Assembly (NCBI RefSeq): GCF_014649715.1
Contig: NZ_BMTO01000015.1
Span: 144,593-208,592, forward strand
From: Streptomyces lateritius
Lineage (GTDB): Bacteria; Actinomycetota; Actinomycetes; Streptomycetales; Streptomycetaceae
DNA: 64,000 nt
Direction of reading: 5' to 3'
Positions 55,616 through 64,000 of the stretch are shown piece after piece. The position numbers were made by a program, and so were the translations under genes. Numbering within the stretch: position 1 is the first letter of the stretch; every line of letters starts with the position of its first letter. The notes under the pieces are model-generated. The model worked only from the letters and a program-made list of their open reading frames with translations, had not been told where the DNA came from and searched no databases.

Positions 55616-57886
55616 ATGAGCCAGCAGCCCGCCGAGGTCCCGGTCCAGTCCTCCGCCACGCCGTCCGCCCCCGAGTCCGCGCCGAACGGTGCGAACGGTC
55701 AGCCCACCGTCGGCTCCATAGCCGCACACCGCTCCCACACGGTCGCCTCCGGCCCGGTCTCGGACCTGGAGCCCGACCTCGACGCCGATCTGGACGCGTA
55801 CGAGGACGACGGCGCCGAGGGCGAGCTTCCCCAAGGCCGCTTCCTCGACCGGGAGCGCAGCTGGCTCGCCTTCAACGAGCGGGTGCTCGAACTGGCCGAG
55901 GACCCGACGACGCCCCTGCTGGAGCGAGCGAACTTCCTCGCCATCTTCGCGTCGAACCTCGACGAGTTCTTCATGGTCCGCGTCGCCGGCCTCAAGCGCC
56001 GCATCGCCACCGGCGTCGCCACCCGCTCCGCCTCCGGTCTGCAGCCCCGCGAGGTGCTCGACCTCATCTGGACCCGCTCGCGCGAGCTCATGGCCCGGCA
56101 CGCCGCCTGCTACCAGCAGGACGTGGCCCCGGCCCTCGCCGACGAGGGCATCCACCTCATCCGCTGGCCCGAGCTCACGGAGAAGGAGCAGGCACGGCTC
56201 TTCACCCTGTTCCGGCAGCAGATCTTCCCGGTCCTCACCCCGCTCGCCGTCGACCCCGCGCACCCCTTCCCGTACATCTCGGGACTCTCGCTCAACCTCG
56301 CCGTGGTCGTCCGCAACCCGGTCAGCGGCCACCGGCACTTCGCCCGCGTCAAGGTGCCGCCGCTCCTCTCCCGCTTCCTGGAAGCCTCCCCGCAGCGTTA
56401 CGTCCCCTTGGAGGACGTCATCGCCGCGCACCTCGAGGAGCTCTTCCCCGGCATGGAGGTGCTGGCCCACCACATGTTCCGGGTGACCCGGAACGAGGAC
56501 CTGGAGGTGGAGGAGGACGACACCGAGAACCTGCTCCAGGCGCTGGAGAAGGAGCTGCTCCGTCGCCGCTTCGGACCGCCGGTCCGCCTGGAGGTCGAGG
56601 AGTCCATCGACCCGTACGTCCTCGATCTGCTCGTCCGTGAGCTGAAGGTCTCCGACGCCGAGGTCTACCCGCTGCCCGGCCCGCTCGACCTGACCGGCCT
56701 CTTCGGCATCGCGTCCCTCGACCGGCCGGAGCTGAAGTACCCCAAGTTCGTCGCCGGCACCCACCGCGACCTGGCCGAGGTCGAGTCGGCCTCCGCGCCC
56801 GACATCTTCATGGCGCTGCGCGAGCGGGACGTGCTGCTTCACCACCCGTACGACTCCTTCTCGACCTCCGTCCAGGCCTTCCTGGAGCAGGCGGCGGCCG
56901 ACCCGGACGTCCTCGCCATCAAGCAGACGCTGTACCGCACCTCCGGCAAGTCCCCCATAGTCGACGCCCTCATCGACGCCGCCGAGAGCGGCAAGCAGGT
57001 CCTCGTCCTCGTCGAGATCAAGGCCCGCTTCGACGAGCAGGCCAACATCAAGTGGGCGCGCAAGCTGGAGGAGGCCGGCTGCCACGTCGTCTACGGCCTC
57101 GTCGGCCTCAAGACGCACTGCAAGCTGTCGCTCGTGGTCCGGCAGGAGGGCGAGCTGCTGCGCCGCTACTCGCACGTCGGCACCGGCAACTACCACCCGA
57201 AGACCGCCCGGCTCTACGAGGACCTCGGCCTGCTCACCGCCGACCCGCAGGTCGGCGCCGACCTGTCCGACCTGTTCAACCGGCTCTCCGGCTACTCCCG
57301 CCGCGAGACCTACCGACGGCTGCTGACCGCCCCGAAGTCCCTGCGGGACGGCCTGGTCTCCCGGATCCACAAGGAGATCGCCCACCACCGGGCCGGCCGG
57401 CCCGCCTATGTCCGGATCAAGGTCAACTCGCTGGTCGACGAGGCCATCATCGACGCCTGCTACCGGGCCGCACAGGCGGGCGTCCCGGTCGACATCTGGG
57501 TCCGCGGCATCTGCGCCGTCCGGCCCGGCGTCGCCGGCCTGTCCGAGAACATCCGGGTCCGCTCGATCCTCGGCCGCTTCCTGGAGCACTCCCGGGTCTT
57601 CACCTTCGGCAACGGCGGCGAGCCCGAGGTCTGGCTGGGCAGCGCCGACATGATGCACCGGAACCTGGACCGGCGCATAGAGGCGCTGGTGCGGGTCTCC
57701 GACCCGGCCCACCGGGCGGCCCTGACCCGGCTCCTGGAGACCGGAATGTCCGACACCACCTCCTCCTGGCACCTCGGCCCGGACGGGAACTGGACGCGCC
57801 ACGCGACCGATCCCGAAGGCCAGCCGCTGCGGCACGTCCAGGAGATGCTCATCGACGCGCGGAGGCGCCGACGTGCACAGCCCTGA
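55616..57886 (+). CDS. ppk1: Polyphosphate kinase 1
   Basis: The 756-residue enzyme makes and uses inorganic polyphosphate with ATP. An acidic, disordered N-terminal extension of about 75 residues precedes the N domain (LDRERSWLAFNERVLELAED). The H domain, FASNLDEFFMVRVAGLKRRI, and two PLD-like C domains follow. The phosphorylated histidine is in YSHVGTGNYHPKTARLYEDL, and KVNSLVDEAIIDACYRA is also conserved. The ATG at 55616 (GGAAG upstream) is preferred to the ATG at 55505. It overlaps the CHAD gene by 14 bases. Confidence 0.95.
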   Translation: MSQQPAEVPVQSSATPSAPESAPNGANGQPTVGSIAAHRSHTVASGPVSDLEPDLDADLDAYEDDGAEGELPQGRFLDRERSWLAFNERVLELAEDPTTPLLERANFLAIFASNLDEFFMVRVAGLKRRIATGVATRSASGLQPREVLDLIWTRSRELMARHAACYQQDVAPALADEGIHLIRWPELTEKEQARLFTLFRQQIFPVLTPLAVDPAHPFPYISGLSLNLAVVVRNPVSGHRHFARVKVPPLLSRFLEASPQRYVPLEDVIAAHLEELFPGMEVLAHHMFRVTRNEDLEVEEDDTENLLQALEKELLRRRFGPPVRLEVEESIDPYVLDLLVRELKVSDAEVYPLPGPLDLTGLFGIASLDRPELKYPKFVAGTHRDLAEVESASAPDIFMALRERDVLLHHPYDSFSTSVQAFLEQAAADPDVLAIKQTLYRTSGKSPIVDALIDAAESGKQVLVLVEIKARFDEQANIKWARKLEEAGCHVVYGLVGLKTHCKLSLVVRQEGELLRRYSHVGTGNYHPKTARLYEDLGLLTADPQVGADLSDLFNRLSGYSRRETYRRLLTAPKSLRDGLVSRIHKEIAHHRAGRPAYVRIKVNSLVDEAIIDACYRAAQAGVPVDIWVRGICAVRPGVAGLSENIRVRSILGRFLEHSRVFTFGNGGEPEVWLGSADMMHRNLDRRIEALVRVSDPAHRAALTRLLETGMSDTTSSWHLGPDGNWTRHATDPEGQPLRHVQEMLIDARRRRRAQP

Positions 57887-58970
57887 CCACGACGTCCCCA
57901 TGAAAACCTCCGCGGACCTCACGGCGAGAGTCCCGGCCGGGTCCGCCGGTGGACCCCGTGGACCCGCCGGCAGACCCGCCGGAGTCACCGGAGTCACCGG
58001 AGCCGCCGGAGGAGTCACCGCGGGCGAGGTCCTCACGCCCTACCTGCAGGCACGCGCCGGCGACTTCCTGCGGGGCCTGCGCCTGCACGCCGAGAGCGGG
58101 GCGGACACCACCGGCGCGGAGGAGGCGGCCCGATCCCTGCGCGCGGCCGCCCGCCGCATCGGCGGCACCCTGCACACCTTCCGGCCGCTCCTGGACGCCG
58201 CCTGGGCCGACCAGCTGCGCGCGGAGCTGTCCTGGCTGTCCGGAACCCTGGCCCTGGAGCACGCCTGCACCTCGCGACTCGTCCGCCTGGTGGACGCGCT
58301 GTCCCGCCTGTCGAGCGGCAGCGGGCCGGTGCCGACTGCCCGGGGCGCGGGCGGAGCCGGGCTCACCGTCGGCGCCGCCCGCGCCGGCGCCCTCCTCGAA
58401 CGCCAGCTCACCCTGGCCCGTACCCGAGCCCACTCGGCGGCGCTCCAGGCGCTCGGCTCCTCCCGCTTCCACGCGGTCGCCGACGCCGTCGCCCTTCTCG
58501 CCTCCGAGGTCCCGCTCGGCCCGGCCGGCACCGCCCCGGCCGTCGAGGTCCTCGACGCGCCCGCCGAGGCCGTCGAGCGCCGCCTCCTGGACGCGGTGGC
58601 CGGCCTGCCCCTGGCCCGCGCGGCCCACCCGTACAACGCCGAGGCCCTCGGCCTCGCGGCCGGCGAGGCCCAGGACGCGCCCTGGCACCAGACCCGGCTC
58701 CTGCTGCGCCTCCACCGGTACGCCTCCGAGGTCCTGCACACCCGTACCTCCCCGGACCCCGTCCTCTACGAAGCGGGACGCGCCCTGGACCGCCACCGCG
58801 ACGCCGCCGAGGCGGCCACCGCCGCGGCCACGGCGGCCCGCACCCCCCGCATCGCCCCGGCCACCGCGTACGCCCTCGGCGTCCTCCACGCGGACCAGCG
58901 CCACGAGGTCGAGGCGGCCCGCTTCGCCTTCCAGAACGCCTGGCGCAGAGCGACGGCGGCCGTCCCATGA
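57873..58970 (+). CDS. CHAD-domain polyphosphate-associated protein
   Basis: The 365-residue all-helical CHAD protein has conserved basic and His residues lining the helices (FLRGLRLHAESG, SLRAAARRIGGTLHTFRPLL, FQNAWRR at the end). CHAD domains bind polyphosphate granules. The position directly after ppk with overlapping frames supports a role in polyphosphate storage or targeting. The GTG start at 57873 has GGAGG upstream within the ppk end. A Gly/Pro/Ala-rich linker (about residues 22-48) separates the N-terminus from the domain. No CYTH domain is fused. Confidence 0.9.
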   Translation: MHSPDHDVPMKTSADLTARVPAGSAGGPRGPAGRPAGVTGVTGAAGGVTAGEVLTPYLQARAGDFLRGLRLHAESGADTTGAEEAARSLRAAARRIGGTLHTFRPLLDAAWADQLRAELSWLSGTLALEHACTSRLVRLVDALSRLSSGSGPVPTARGAGGAGLTVGAARAGALLERQLTLARTRAHSAALQALGSSRFHAVADAVALLASEVPLGPAGTAPAVEVLDAPAEAVERRLLDAVAGLPLARAAHPYNAEALGLAAGEAQDAPWHQTRLLLRLHRYASEVLHTRTSPDPVLYEAGRALDRHRDAAEAATAAATAARTPRIAPATAYALGVLHADQRHEVEAARFAFQNAWRRATAAVP

Positions 58971-59392
58971 CACCCCAGGAGCCGGTACGGGCGGCCGGCT
59001 GTGTCCTGTGGCGCCGGGCGCCCGGCGGCGGCGAGGGCGGCGCGGCCATCGAGATCGCGCTGGTGCACCGGCCGAAGTACGACGACTGGTCCCTGCCGAA
59101 GGGCAAGCTGAAGCGGAACGAGACGCCGCGGGAGTGCGCCGTGCGCGAGGTGAGGGAGGAAACCGGCCAGAACTGCGTCCTGGGACCCCGCCTGCCGACG
59201 GCCCGCTACCTGGCGAACGGCCGGCCGAAGGAGGTCACGTACTGGTCGGCCGAGGCCCTGGGCGGCACGTTCACCCCGACGACCGAGGTCGACCGCCTCC
59301 TCTGGCTGCCGCCCCCGGCGGCCCGTACCCGCCTCACCCAGCCGAGGGACCGTGAACTCCTCGACGCCCTCATGTCGACGACCCGGCACTGA
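58967..59392 (+). CDS. Nudix hydrolase
   Basis: The 141-residue protein has the full Nudix box GKLKRNETPRECAVREVREE followed by TG. A first strand with RAAGCVLWRR and late VDRLLWLPP are present. It resembles the N-terminal domain of mycobacterial MutT1, which hydrolyses diadenosine polyphosphates and 8-oxo nucleotides, but lacks the fused histidine phosphatase domain. The start overlaps CHAD by four bases, so a role in (poly)phosphate nucleotide turnover is likely. Confidence 0.92.
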   Translation: MTPQEPVRAAGCVLWRRAPGGGEGGAAIEIALVHRPKYDDWSLPKGKLKRNETPRECAVREVREETGQNCVLGPRLPTARYLANGRPKEVTYWSAEALGGTFTPTTEVDRLLWLPPPAARTRLTQPRDRELLDALMSTTRH

Positions 59393-59524
59393 ATGCCTCC
59401 ACCGCGGCACGACGCCCGCACCCACCGCGGCCCGAGCGCCCGCGGCCCCCAGCGACCGCGTCTCCGGGACCTCGCGCCCCGCCCCGCCGACCGCCCGGGG
59501 CTCCCACACCCGGGCTTCCGGCAC

Positions 59525-59568
59525 GGTTCACTTGCCGTTCACCCTCTCCCGCAGACCGCTTCACCTGA
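59525..59568 (+). promoter_or_regulatory. PHO box upstream of pstS
   Basis: Two adjacent 11-base units, GGTTCACTTGC and CGTTCACCCTC, match the PhoP direct-repeat pattern of Streptomyces. A further in-phase unit GCTTCACCTGA is at 59558. This is the core of a PhoR-PhoP operator 128 bases before pstS. The rest of the 303-base gap between the Nudix gene and pstS (59393-59695) shows no gene. Confidence 0.9.
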
Positions 59569-59695
59569 TCTGCCTAATTTCGGCCGTACAAGGTGCACGA
59601 GCACAGCGACGCACCCGCAACCCGACACACGCCGCCGTAGAACGTTCAGGACACCAAGGTCCGCGGCAGGCGGCTTCTGGAAGGAACACCCGAAA

Positions 59696-60829
59696 GTGAA
59701 GCTTTCGCGCAACAACGGGCTTCGCGCCTCTGCGATCGGTGCCCTCGTCGTCTCCGGCGCCCTCGTCCTCTCGGCGTGTGGTTCGGACAACAACACCTCC
59801 GCGCCGAACGGCGACAAGACGTCCGCCGCCGCGTCGAACATCAAGTGCGACGGTGCCAAGGGTCAGCTTCTCGCCGCCGGGTCCAGCGCGCAGAAGAACG
59901 CCATGGACCTGTGGGTCAAGAACTTCCAGGCCGCCTGTGAGGGTGTCGAGGTCAACTACCAGGCCATCGGCTCCGGCGGCGGCATCACCAAGTTCAACCA
60001 GGGCCAGGTCGCCTTCGCCGGCTCCGACTCCGCCCTGAAGGAAGAAGAGGTCGCCGAGTCGCAGAAGATCTGCAAGGGCGGCAAGGGCATCAACCTGCCG
60101 ATGGTCGGTGGTCCCATCGCCATCGGCTACAAGCTGGACGGCGTGGACAACCTGGTCCTGGACGCCTCCACCATCGCCAAGATCTTCGACACGAAGATCA
60201 CCAAGTGGAACGACCCGGCGATCGCCAAGCTCAACCCGGGCGCCAAGCTGCCGGACTCCACGATCCAGGCCTTCCACCGCTCCGACGAGTCGGGCACCAC
60301 CCAGAACCTGGGCAAGTACCTCTCCACCGCCGCCCCGGCCGACTGGAAGCACGACCCGAAGGCGAAGTCGTGGCCCGCCCCCGGCGGCCAGGCCGCCAAC
60401 GGCTCCTCCGGTGTCGCCACCGCGGTGAAGGACGCCGAGGGCTCCATCGGCTACTTCGAGCTCTCCTACGCGAGCGCCAACAAGATCTCCACGGTCAAGG
60501 TGAACACCGGTGCCGCCGCCCCGGTCGAGGCCACCACGGAGAACGCCTCCAAGGCCATCGCCGCCGCCAAGGTCAAGGGCACCGGCAGCGACCTGGCCCT
60601 CTCCCTGGACTACGCCACCAAGGCCGAGGGCGCCTACCCGCTCATCCTCGTCACGTACGAGATCGCCTGCGACAAGGGCAACAAGGCGGAGACCCTGCCG
60701 ACCCTGAAGGCCTTCCTGAACTACGCCGCCGGCGAGGAGGGCCAGAAGGTCCTCTCCGACGCCGGTTACGCCCCGCTCCCGGCCGAGATCGCGGCCAAGG
60801 TCCGCGAGATCGTCCCCACCCTGTCCTGA
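59696..60829 (+). CDS. pstS: Phosphate-binding lipoprotein of the Pst transporter
   Basis: The 377-residue lipoprotein has a signal peptide with lipobox LSAC (VSGALVLSACGS), a Ser/Thr/Asn-rich linker and then a type II binding protein domain. Phosphate-binding motifs include LLAAGSSAQKNAMDLW, NYQAIGSGGGITKF, AGSDSAL and HRSDESGTTQNL. It captures orthophosphate outside the membrane for PstCAB. The GTG start has AAGGAA upstream. Expression should rise under phosphate starvation through the PHO box. Confidence 0.96.
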   Translation: MKLSRNNGLRASAIGALVVSGALVLSACGSDNNTSAPNGDKTSAAASNIKCDGAKGQLLAAGSSAQKNAMDLWVKNFQAACEGVEVNYQAIGSGGGITKFNQGQVAFAGSDSALKEEEVAESQKICKGGKGINLPMVGGPIAIGYKLDGVDNLVLDASTIAKIFDTKITKWNDPAIAKLNPGAKLPDSTIQAFHRSDESGTTQNLGKYLSTAAPADWKHDPKAKSWPAPGGQAANGSSGVATAVKDAEGSIGYFELSYASANKISTVKVNTGAAAPVEATTENASKAIAAAKVKGTGSDLALSLDYATKAEGAYPLILVTYEIACDKGNKAETLPTLKAFLNYAAGEEGQKVLSDAGYAPLPAEIAAKVREIVPTLS

Positions 60830-60835
60830 TCCCCG

Positions 60836-60879
60836 GCCGGTGCCGGTCCGTCACCCGAACCCGACGGACCGGCACCGGC
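60836..60879 (+). terminator. Hairpin between pstS and pstC
   Basis: A perfect 17-bp stem (GCCGGTGCCGGTCCGTC and complement) with a 10-base loop lies 6 bases after the pstS stop. Such hairpins lower pstCAB relative to pstS by partial termination and by protecting the pstS message end. Confidence 0.85.
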
Positions 60880-60941
60880 ATCCGGTGCACCGCCGCCAGG
60901 GGCCCGTACCTCCGTACCCGCCCCGCAGACCGGAGAGACCG

Positions 60942-61916
60942 ATGGTGACAACGACACCACCCATACGCAACAGCCGGCGCGCCGAGGGCGCGTCCCGCCC
61001 CGGAGACAAGGTCTTCCTCGGCCTGTCCCGCGGCTCCGGCATCACCCTGCTGGTGATCATGGCCGCGATCGCGGTCTTCCTCACCTACCGCGCCGTCCTC
61101 GCGATCTCCCAGGACTCCACGAACTTCCTCACCACCTCCGAGTGGAACCCGGCCGGCCAGCCACCGGTCTTCGGCATCGCGGTCCTCGCCTTCGGCACCG
61201 TCGTCTCGTCGATCATCGCCATGGTCATCGCCGTGCCGGTGGCGATCGGCATCGCGCTGTTCATCTCGCACTACGCCCCGCGCAAGCTGGCCAAGCCGCT
61301 CGCGTACGTGGTCGACCTGCTCGCCGCCGTCCCCAGCATCATCTACGGCCTCTGGGGCGCGATCTTCCTCGTCCCGTACCTCGGCGGCCTGAACAAGTGG
61401 CTCGACGACTACATGGGCTGGACGTACATCTTCGACAAGTCCAGCGACGGTGTCGCCCGGTCCCTGTTCACCGTGGGCATCCTGCTGGCGATCATGATCC
61501 TGCCGATCATCACCAACGTGACCCGCGAGGTCTTCCTCCAGGTCCCGAAGATGCACGAAGAGGCCGCGCTCGCCCTCGGCGCCACGCGCTGGGAGGTCAT
61601 CCGGATGTCGGTCCTCCCCTTCGGCCGCTCGGGCATCATCTCCGCCTCGATGCTGGGCCTCGGCCGAGCGCTCGGCGAGACCATGGCCGTGGCCGTCGTC
61701 CTCTCCCCCAGCTTCGTCATCTCGGGCCACCTCCTCGACCCGGGTGGCGGCACCTTCGCCCAGAACATCGCGGCGAAGTTCAACGAGGCCAACGAGTTCG
61801 GCCGTGACGCGCTGATCGCCTCCGGTCTCGTCCTCTTCGTCATCACCCTGCTGGTCAACGGCGCGGCCCGCTGGATCATCGGCCGCCGCAAGGAGTACTC
61901 GGGGGCCGCAGCATGA
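60942..61916 (+). CDS. pstC: Phosphate ABC transporter permease PstC
   Basis: The 324-residue permease has six helices and the typical binding-protein-dependent transport EAA loop (EEAALALGATRWEVIRMSVL). A conserved first periplasmic loop has EWNP. Late GRALGETMAVAVVL is standard PstC. The start has GGAGAG upstream. It overlaps pstA by four bases. Confidence 0.95.
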   Translation: MVTTTPPIRNSRRAEGASRPGDKVFLGLSRGSGITLLVIMAAIAVFLTYRAVLAISQDSTNFLTTSEWNPAGQPPVFGIAVLAFGTVVSSIIAMVIAVPVAIGIALFISHYAPRKLAKPLAYVVDLLAAVPSIIYGLWGAIFLVPYLGGLNKWLDDYMGWTYIFDKSSDGVARSLFTVGILLAIMILPIITNVTREVFLQVPKMHEEAALALGATRWEVIRMSVLPFGRSGIISASMLGLGRALGETMAVAVVLSPSFVISGHLLDPGGGTFAQNIAAKFNEANEFGRDALIASGLVLFVITLLVNGAARWIIGRRKEYSGAAA

Positions 61917-62998
61917 GCCACAACGCCATCCAGGACCGTCCGCCGGTGACCACCACCACCGCCGTGAAGCACGACCCGCTGCGTCACGCCCGGCTGCCGC
62001 GCTGGACCCCCTTCGCCGTCGCCGTCGGCTCGATCACCGCGGCCGTCGGCCTCGGGCTCGCCGCCGGCTGGCACAGCCGCATCCAGTGGGGCCTCGTCGC
62101 CGCGACGTTCTTCGTCCTCGCCACCTACGTGATCACCACCAAGGTGGAGGGCTCCCGGCAGGCCAAGGACCGGGTCGCGACCAGCCTCGTCTGGGTCTGC
62201 TTCATCCTGGCCGTCGTCCCGCTGCTCTCCCTCGCCTGGGTCACGATCAGCAAGGGCCTCGAAGTACTCGACCCGTACTTCCTCACCCACTCGATGAACG
62301 GCGTCCTCGACGCCGAGGCCGGCGGCGGCGTCTACCACGCTCTGCTCGGCACCATCGAACAGGTCGGCATCGCCACCCTGATCGCCGCGCCGATCGGCCT
62401 GCTGACCGCGGTCTACCTCGTCGAGTACGGCGGCGGGAAGCTCTCCCAGGCCGTCACCTTCTTCGTCGACGTCATGACGGGCATCCCCTCGATCGTCGCG
62501 GGCCTGTTCATCCTCGCCACCTGGAACCTGATGCTGGGCTTCGGGCCCTCCGGATTCGCCGGCGCGATGGCGCTCGCCATCCTGATGATGCCGGTCGTGG
62601 TCCGCTCCACCGAGGAGATGCTCAAGCTCGTCCCCAACGAGCTGCGCGAGGCCTCCCTGGCCCTCGGCATCCCGAAGTGGCGCACGATCCTGAAGGTGGT
62701 CCTGCCCACCGCGATCGGCGGCATCACCACGGGCGTCATGCTCGCGGTCGCCCGCATCACCGGTGAGACGGCCCCCGTGCTGCTCCTCGTGTTCGGTACG
62801 AAGCTCATCAACCCGAACCCCTTCGAAGGCGCCCAGTCCTCGCTGCCGCTCTACGTGTACGAGCAGTACGCGGTCGGCACCGACGCCGCCGTGGCCCGCG
62901 CCTGGGCCGCCGCGCTCGTCCTGATCGCCTTCGTCATGATCCTCAACCTGGTGGCCCGCGGCATCGCCCGCTGGAAGGCCCCGAAGACCGGCCGCTGA
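61913..62998 (+). CDS. pstA: Phosphate ABC transporter permease PstA
   Basis: The 361-residue permease has an extended N-terminus with two extra helices before the canonical six. It carries EASLALGIPKWRTILKVVLP as the EAA loop and VARITGETAPVLLL. It pairs with PstC. The start overlaps the pstC stop (ATGA). Confidence 0.95.
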   Translation: MSHNAIQDRPPVTTTTAVKHDPLRHARLPRWTPFAVAVGSITAAVGLGLAAGWHSRIQWGLVAATFFVLATYVITTKVEGSRQAKDRVATSLVWVCFILAVVPLLSLAWVTISKGLEVLDPYFLTHSMNGVLDAEAGGGVYHALLGTIEQVGIATLIAAPIGLLTAVYLVEYGGGKLSQAVTFFVDVMTGIPSIVAGLFILATWNLMLGFGPSGFAGAMALAILMMPVVVRSTEEMLKLVPNELREASLALGIPKWRTILKVVLPTAIGGITTGVMLAVARITGETAPVLLLVFGTKLINPNPFEGAQSSLPLYVYEQYAVGTDAAVARAWAAALVLIAFVMILNLVARGIARWKAPKTGR

Positions 62999-63025
62999 CC
63001 GCGGCCACCTTGGAAGTGAATTGAT

Positions 63026-63802
<777 letters not shown>

Positions 63803-63861
63803 GCCGACACACCCCCAGGACCGTTGTGCGGTGCTGCATGGCGGTGCCACCGCATGACGAA

Positions 63862-63892
63862 GGGCCCGGCCCCCCACAGGGGAGCCGGGCCC
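63862..63892. terminator. Bidirectional hairpin terminator between pstB and the Pit gene
   Basis: GGGCCCGGC and GCCGGGCCC arms, extended by CCCC/GGGG with one bulged base, lie between convergent genes. Confidence 0.85.
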
Positions 63893-63910
63893 GTATGCGT
63901 TCCGAGGCGG

Positions 63911-64000
63911 TCAGCCGAAGATGAGCTTCACCACGAAGTAGCTGGTCGCCGCGACCAGCGCCGCCGCCGGCATCGTGATGAACCACCCCAGGATGATGTT
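63911..64000 (-). CDS. Pit-type inorganic phosphate transporter, 3' end only
   Basis: The last 29 codons are visible: NIILGWFITMPAAALVAATS then YFVVKLIFG. This resembles the final helix of PiT-family low-affinity phosphate permeases, which in S. coelicolor lie next to pstB (as I recall, SCO4138). The rest lies outside the window. Confidence 0.75.
   Translation of the reverse strand, partial: NIILGWFITMPAAALVAATSYFVVKLIFG

Noticed and set aside
53912..58036. 1374-codon open frame on the minus strand
   Set aside because: It is antisense to the transporter and ppk genes, has runs of compositional Glu/Gly/Arg/Val, no domain and no ribosome site. It is an artefact of high third-position GC.

Overview
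The window is high-GC actinobacterial DNA, almost certainly a Streptomyces chromosome. Codon third positions are strongly GC biased and GTG/TTG starts are common. Lineage-marker genes are present: mycothiol genes mshA and mshD, the orphan regulator glnR, the WhiG anti-sigma factor rsiG, the nickel regulator nur, a SARP activator with a TTA codon, DUF2516/DUF3099 proteins and a Cys-rich sulfur leader peptide. From memory the core gene order resembles the mshA-to-pst block of S. coelicolor (about SCO4204 down to SCO4138). No rRNA, tRNA, CRISPR array or transposase was seen.

Layout. 1-9.8 kb: 3' part of an MFS transporter, a Tat-exported beta-helix protein, mshA-ybjN, a methyltransferase, a secreted NlpC/P60 hydrolase, a PP2C phosphatase and a small cell-envelope/regulator group (DUF2516, HBHA-like, XRE). 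9.8-25.3 kb: an accessory stretch of regulator-plus-target pairs (TetR/SDR, MarR/MFS, LysR/EamA, TetR-TetR/DrrAB-type ABC). Several have clear inverted-repeat operators. It also holds an aldo/keto reductase reduced by an internal deletion, and two transporters joined tail to tail. 25.4-43 kb: core genes rsiG, dtd, ygfZ, nur, a nitrobindin-like protein, a 32-residue membrane protein, a three-gene operon of related anchored secreted proteins, DsrE, thiosulfate sulfurtransferase with its SseC-like partner and leader peptide, an LmeA-like protein, MoaD, glnR, a LacI regulator, an HtrA-type protease and a two-component system. 43-48.4 kb: PI-PLC, 5'-nucleotidase, mshD, and a YtrA-type GntR/ABC operon with a 38-bp perfect operator.

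49-55.3 kb is the most interesting region. A SARP activator (TTA codon, so bldA-dependent) is followed by a promoter with 11-bp-spaced direct repeats typical of SARP targets. Downstream is a tightly coupled four-gene operon. It encodes an SznF-like heme-oxygenase-fold diiron N-oxygenase fused to a cupin, a stand-alone Rieske protein, a protein-arginine-methyltransferase-like enzyme (SznE-like) and an APC transporter. SznE/SznF make the N-nitrosourea of streptozotocin. Here all six diiron ligands are kept, but the three cupin histidines expected for N-N bond formation are replaced. This predicts a small-molecule pathway from arginine that departs from the streptozotocin route after N-hydroxylation, perhaps using the Rieske protein.

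55.6-64 kb is phosphate metabolism: ppk-CHAD-Nudix, then pstSCAB behind an 11-bp-repeat PHO box, and the 3' end of a Pit transporter.
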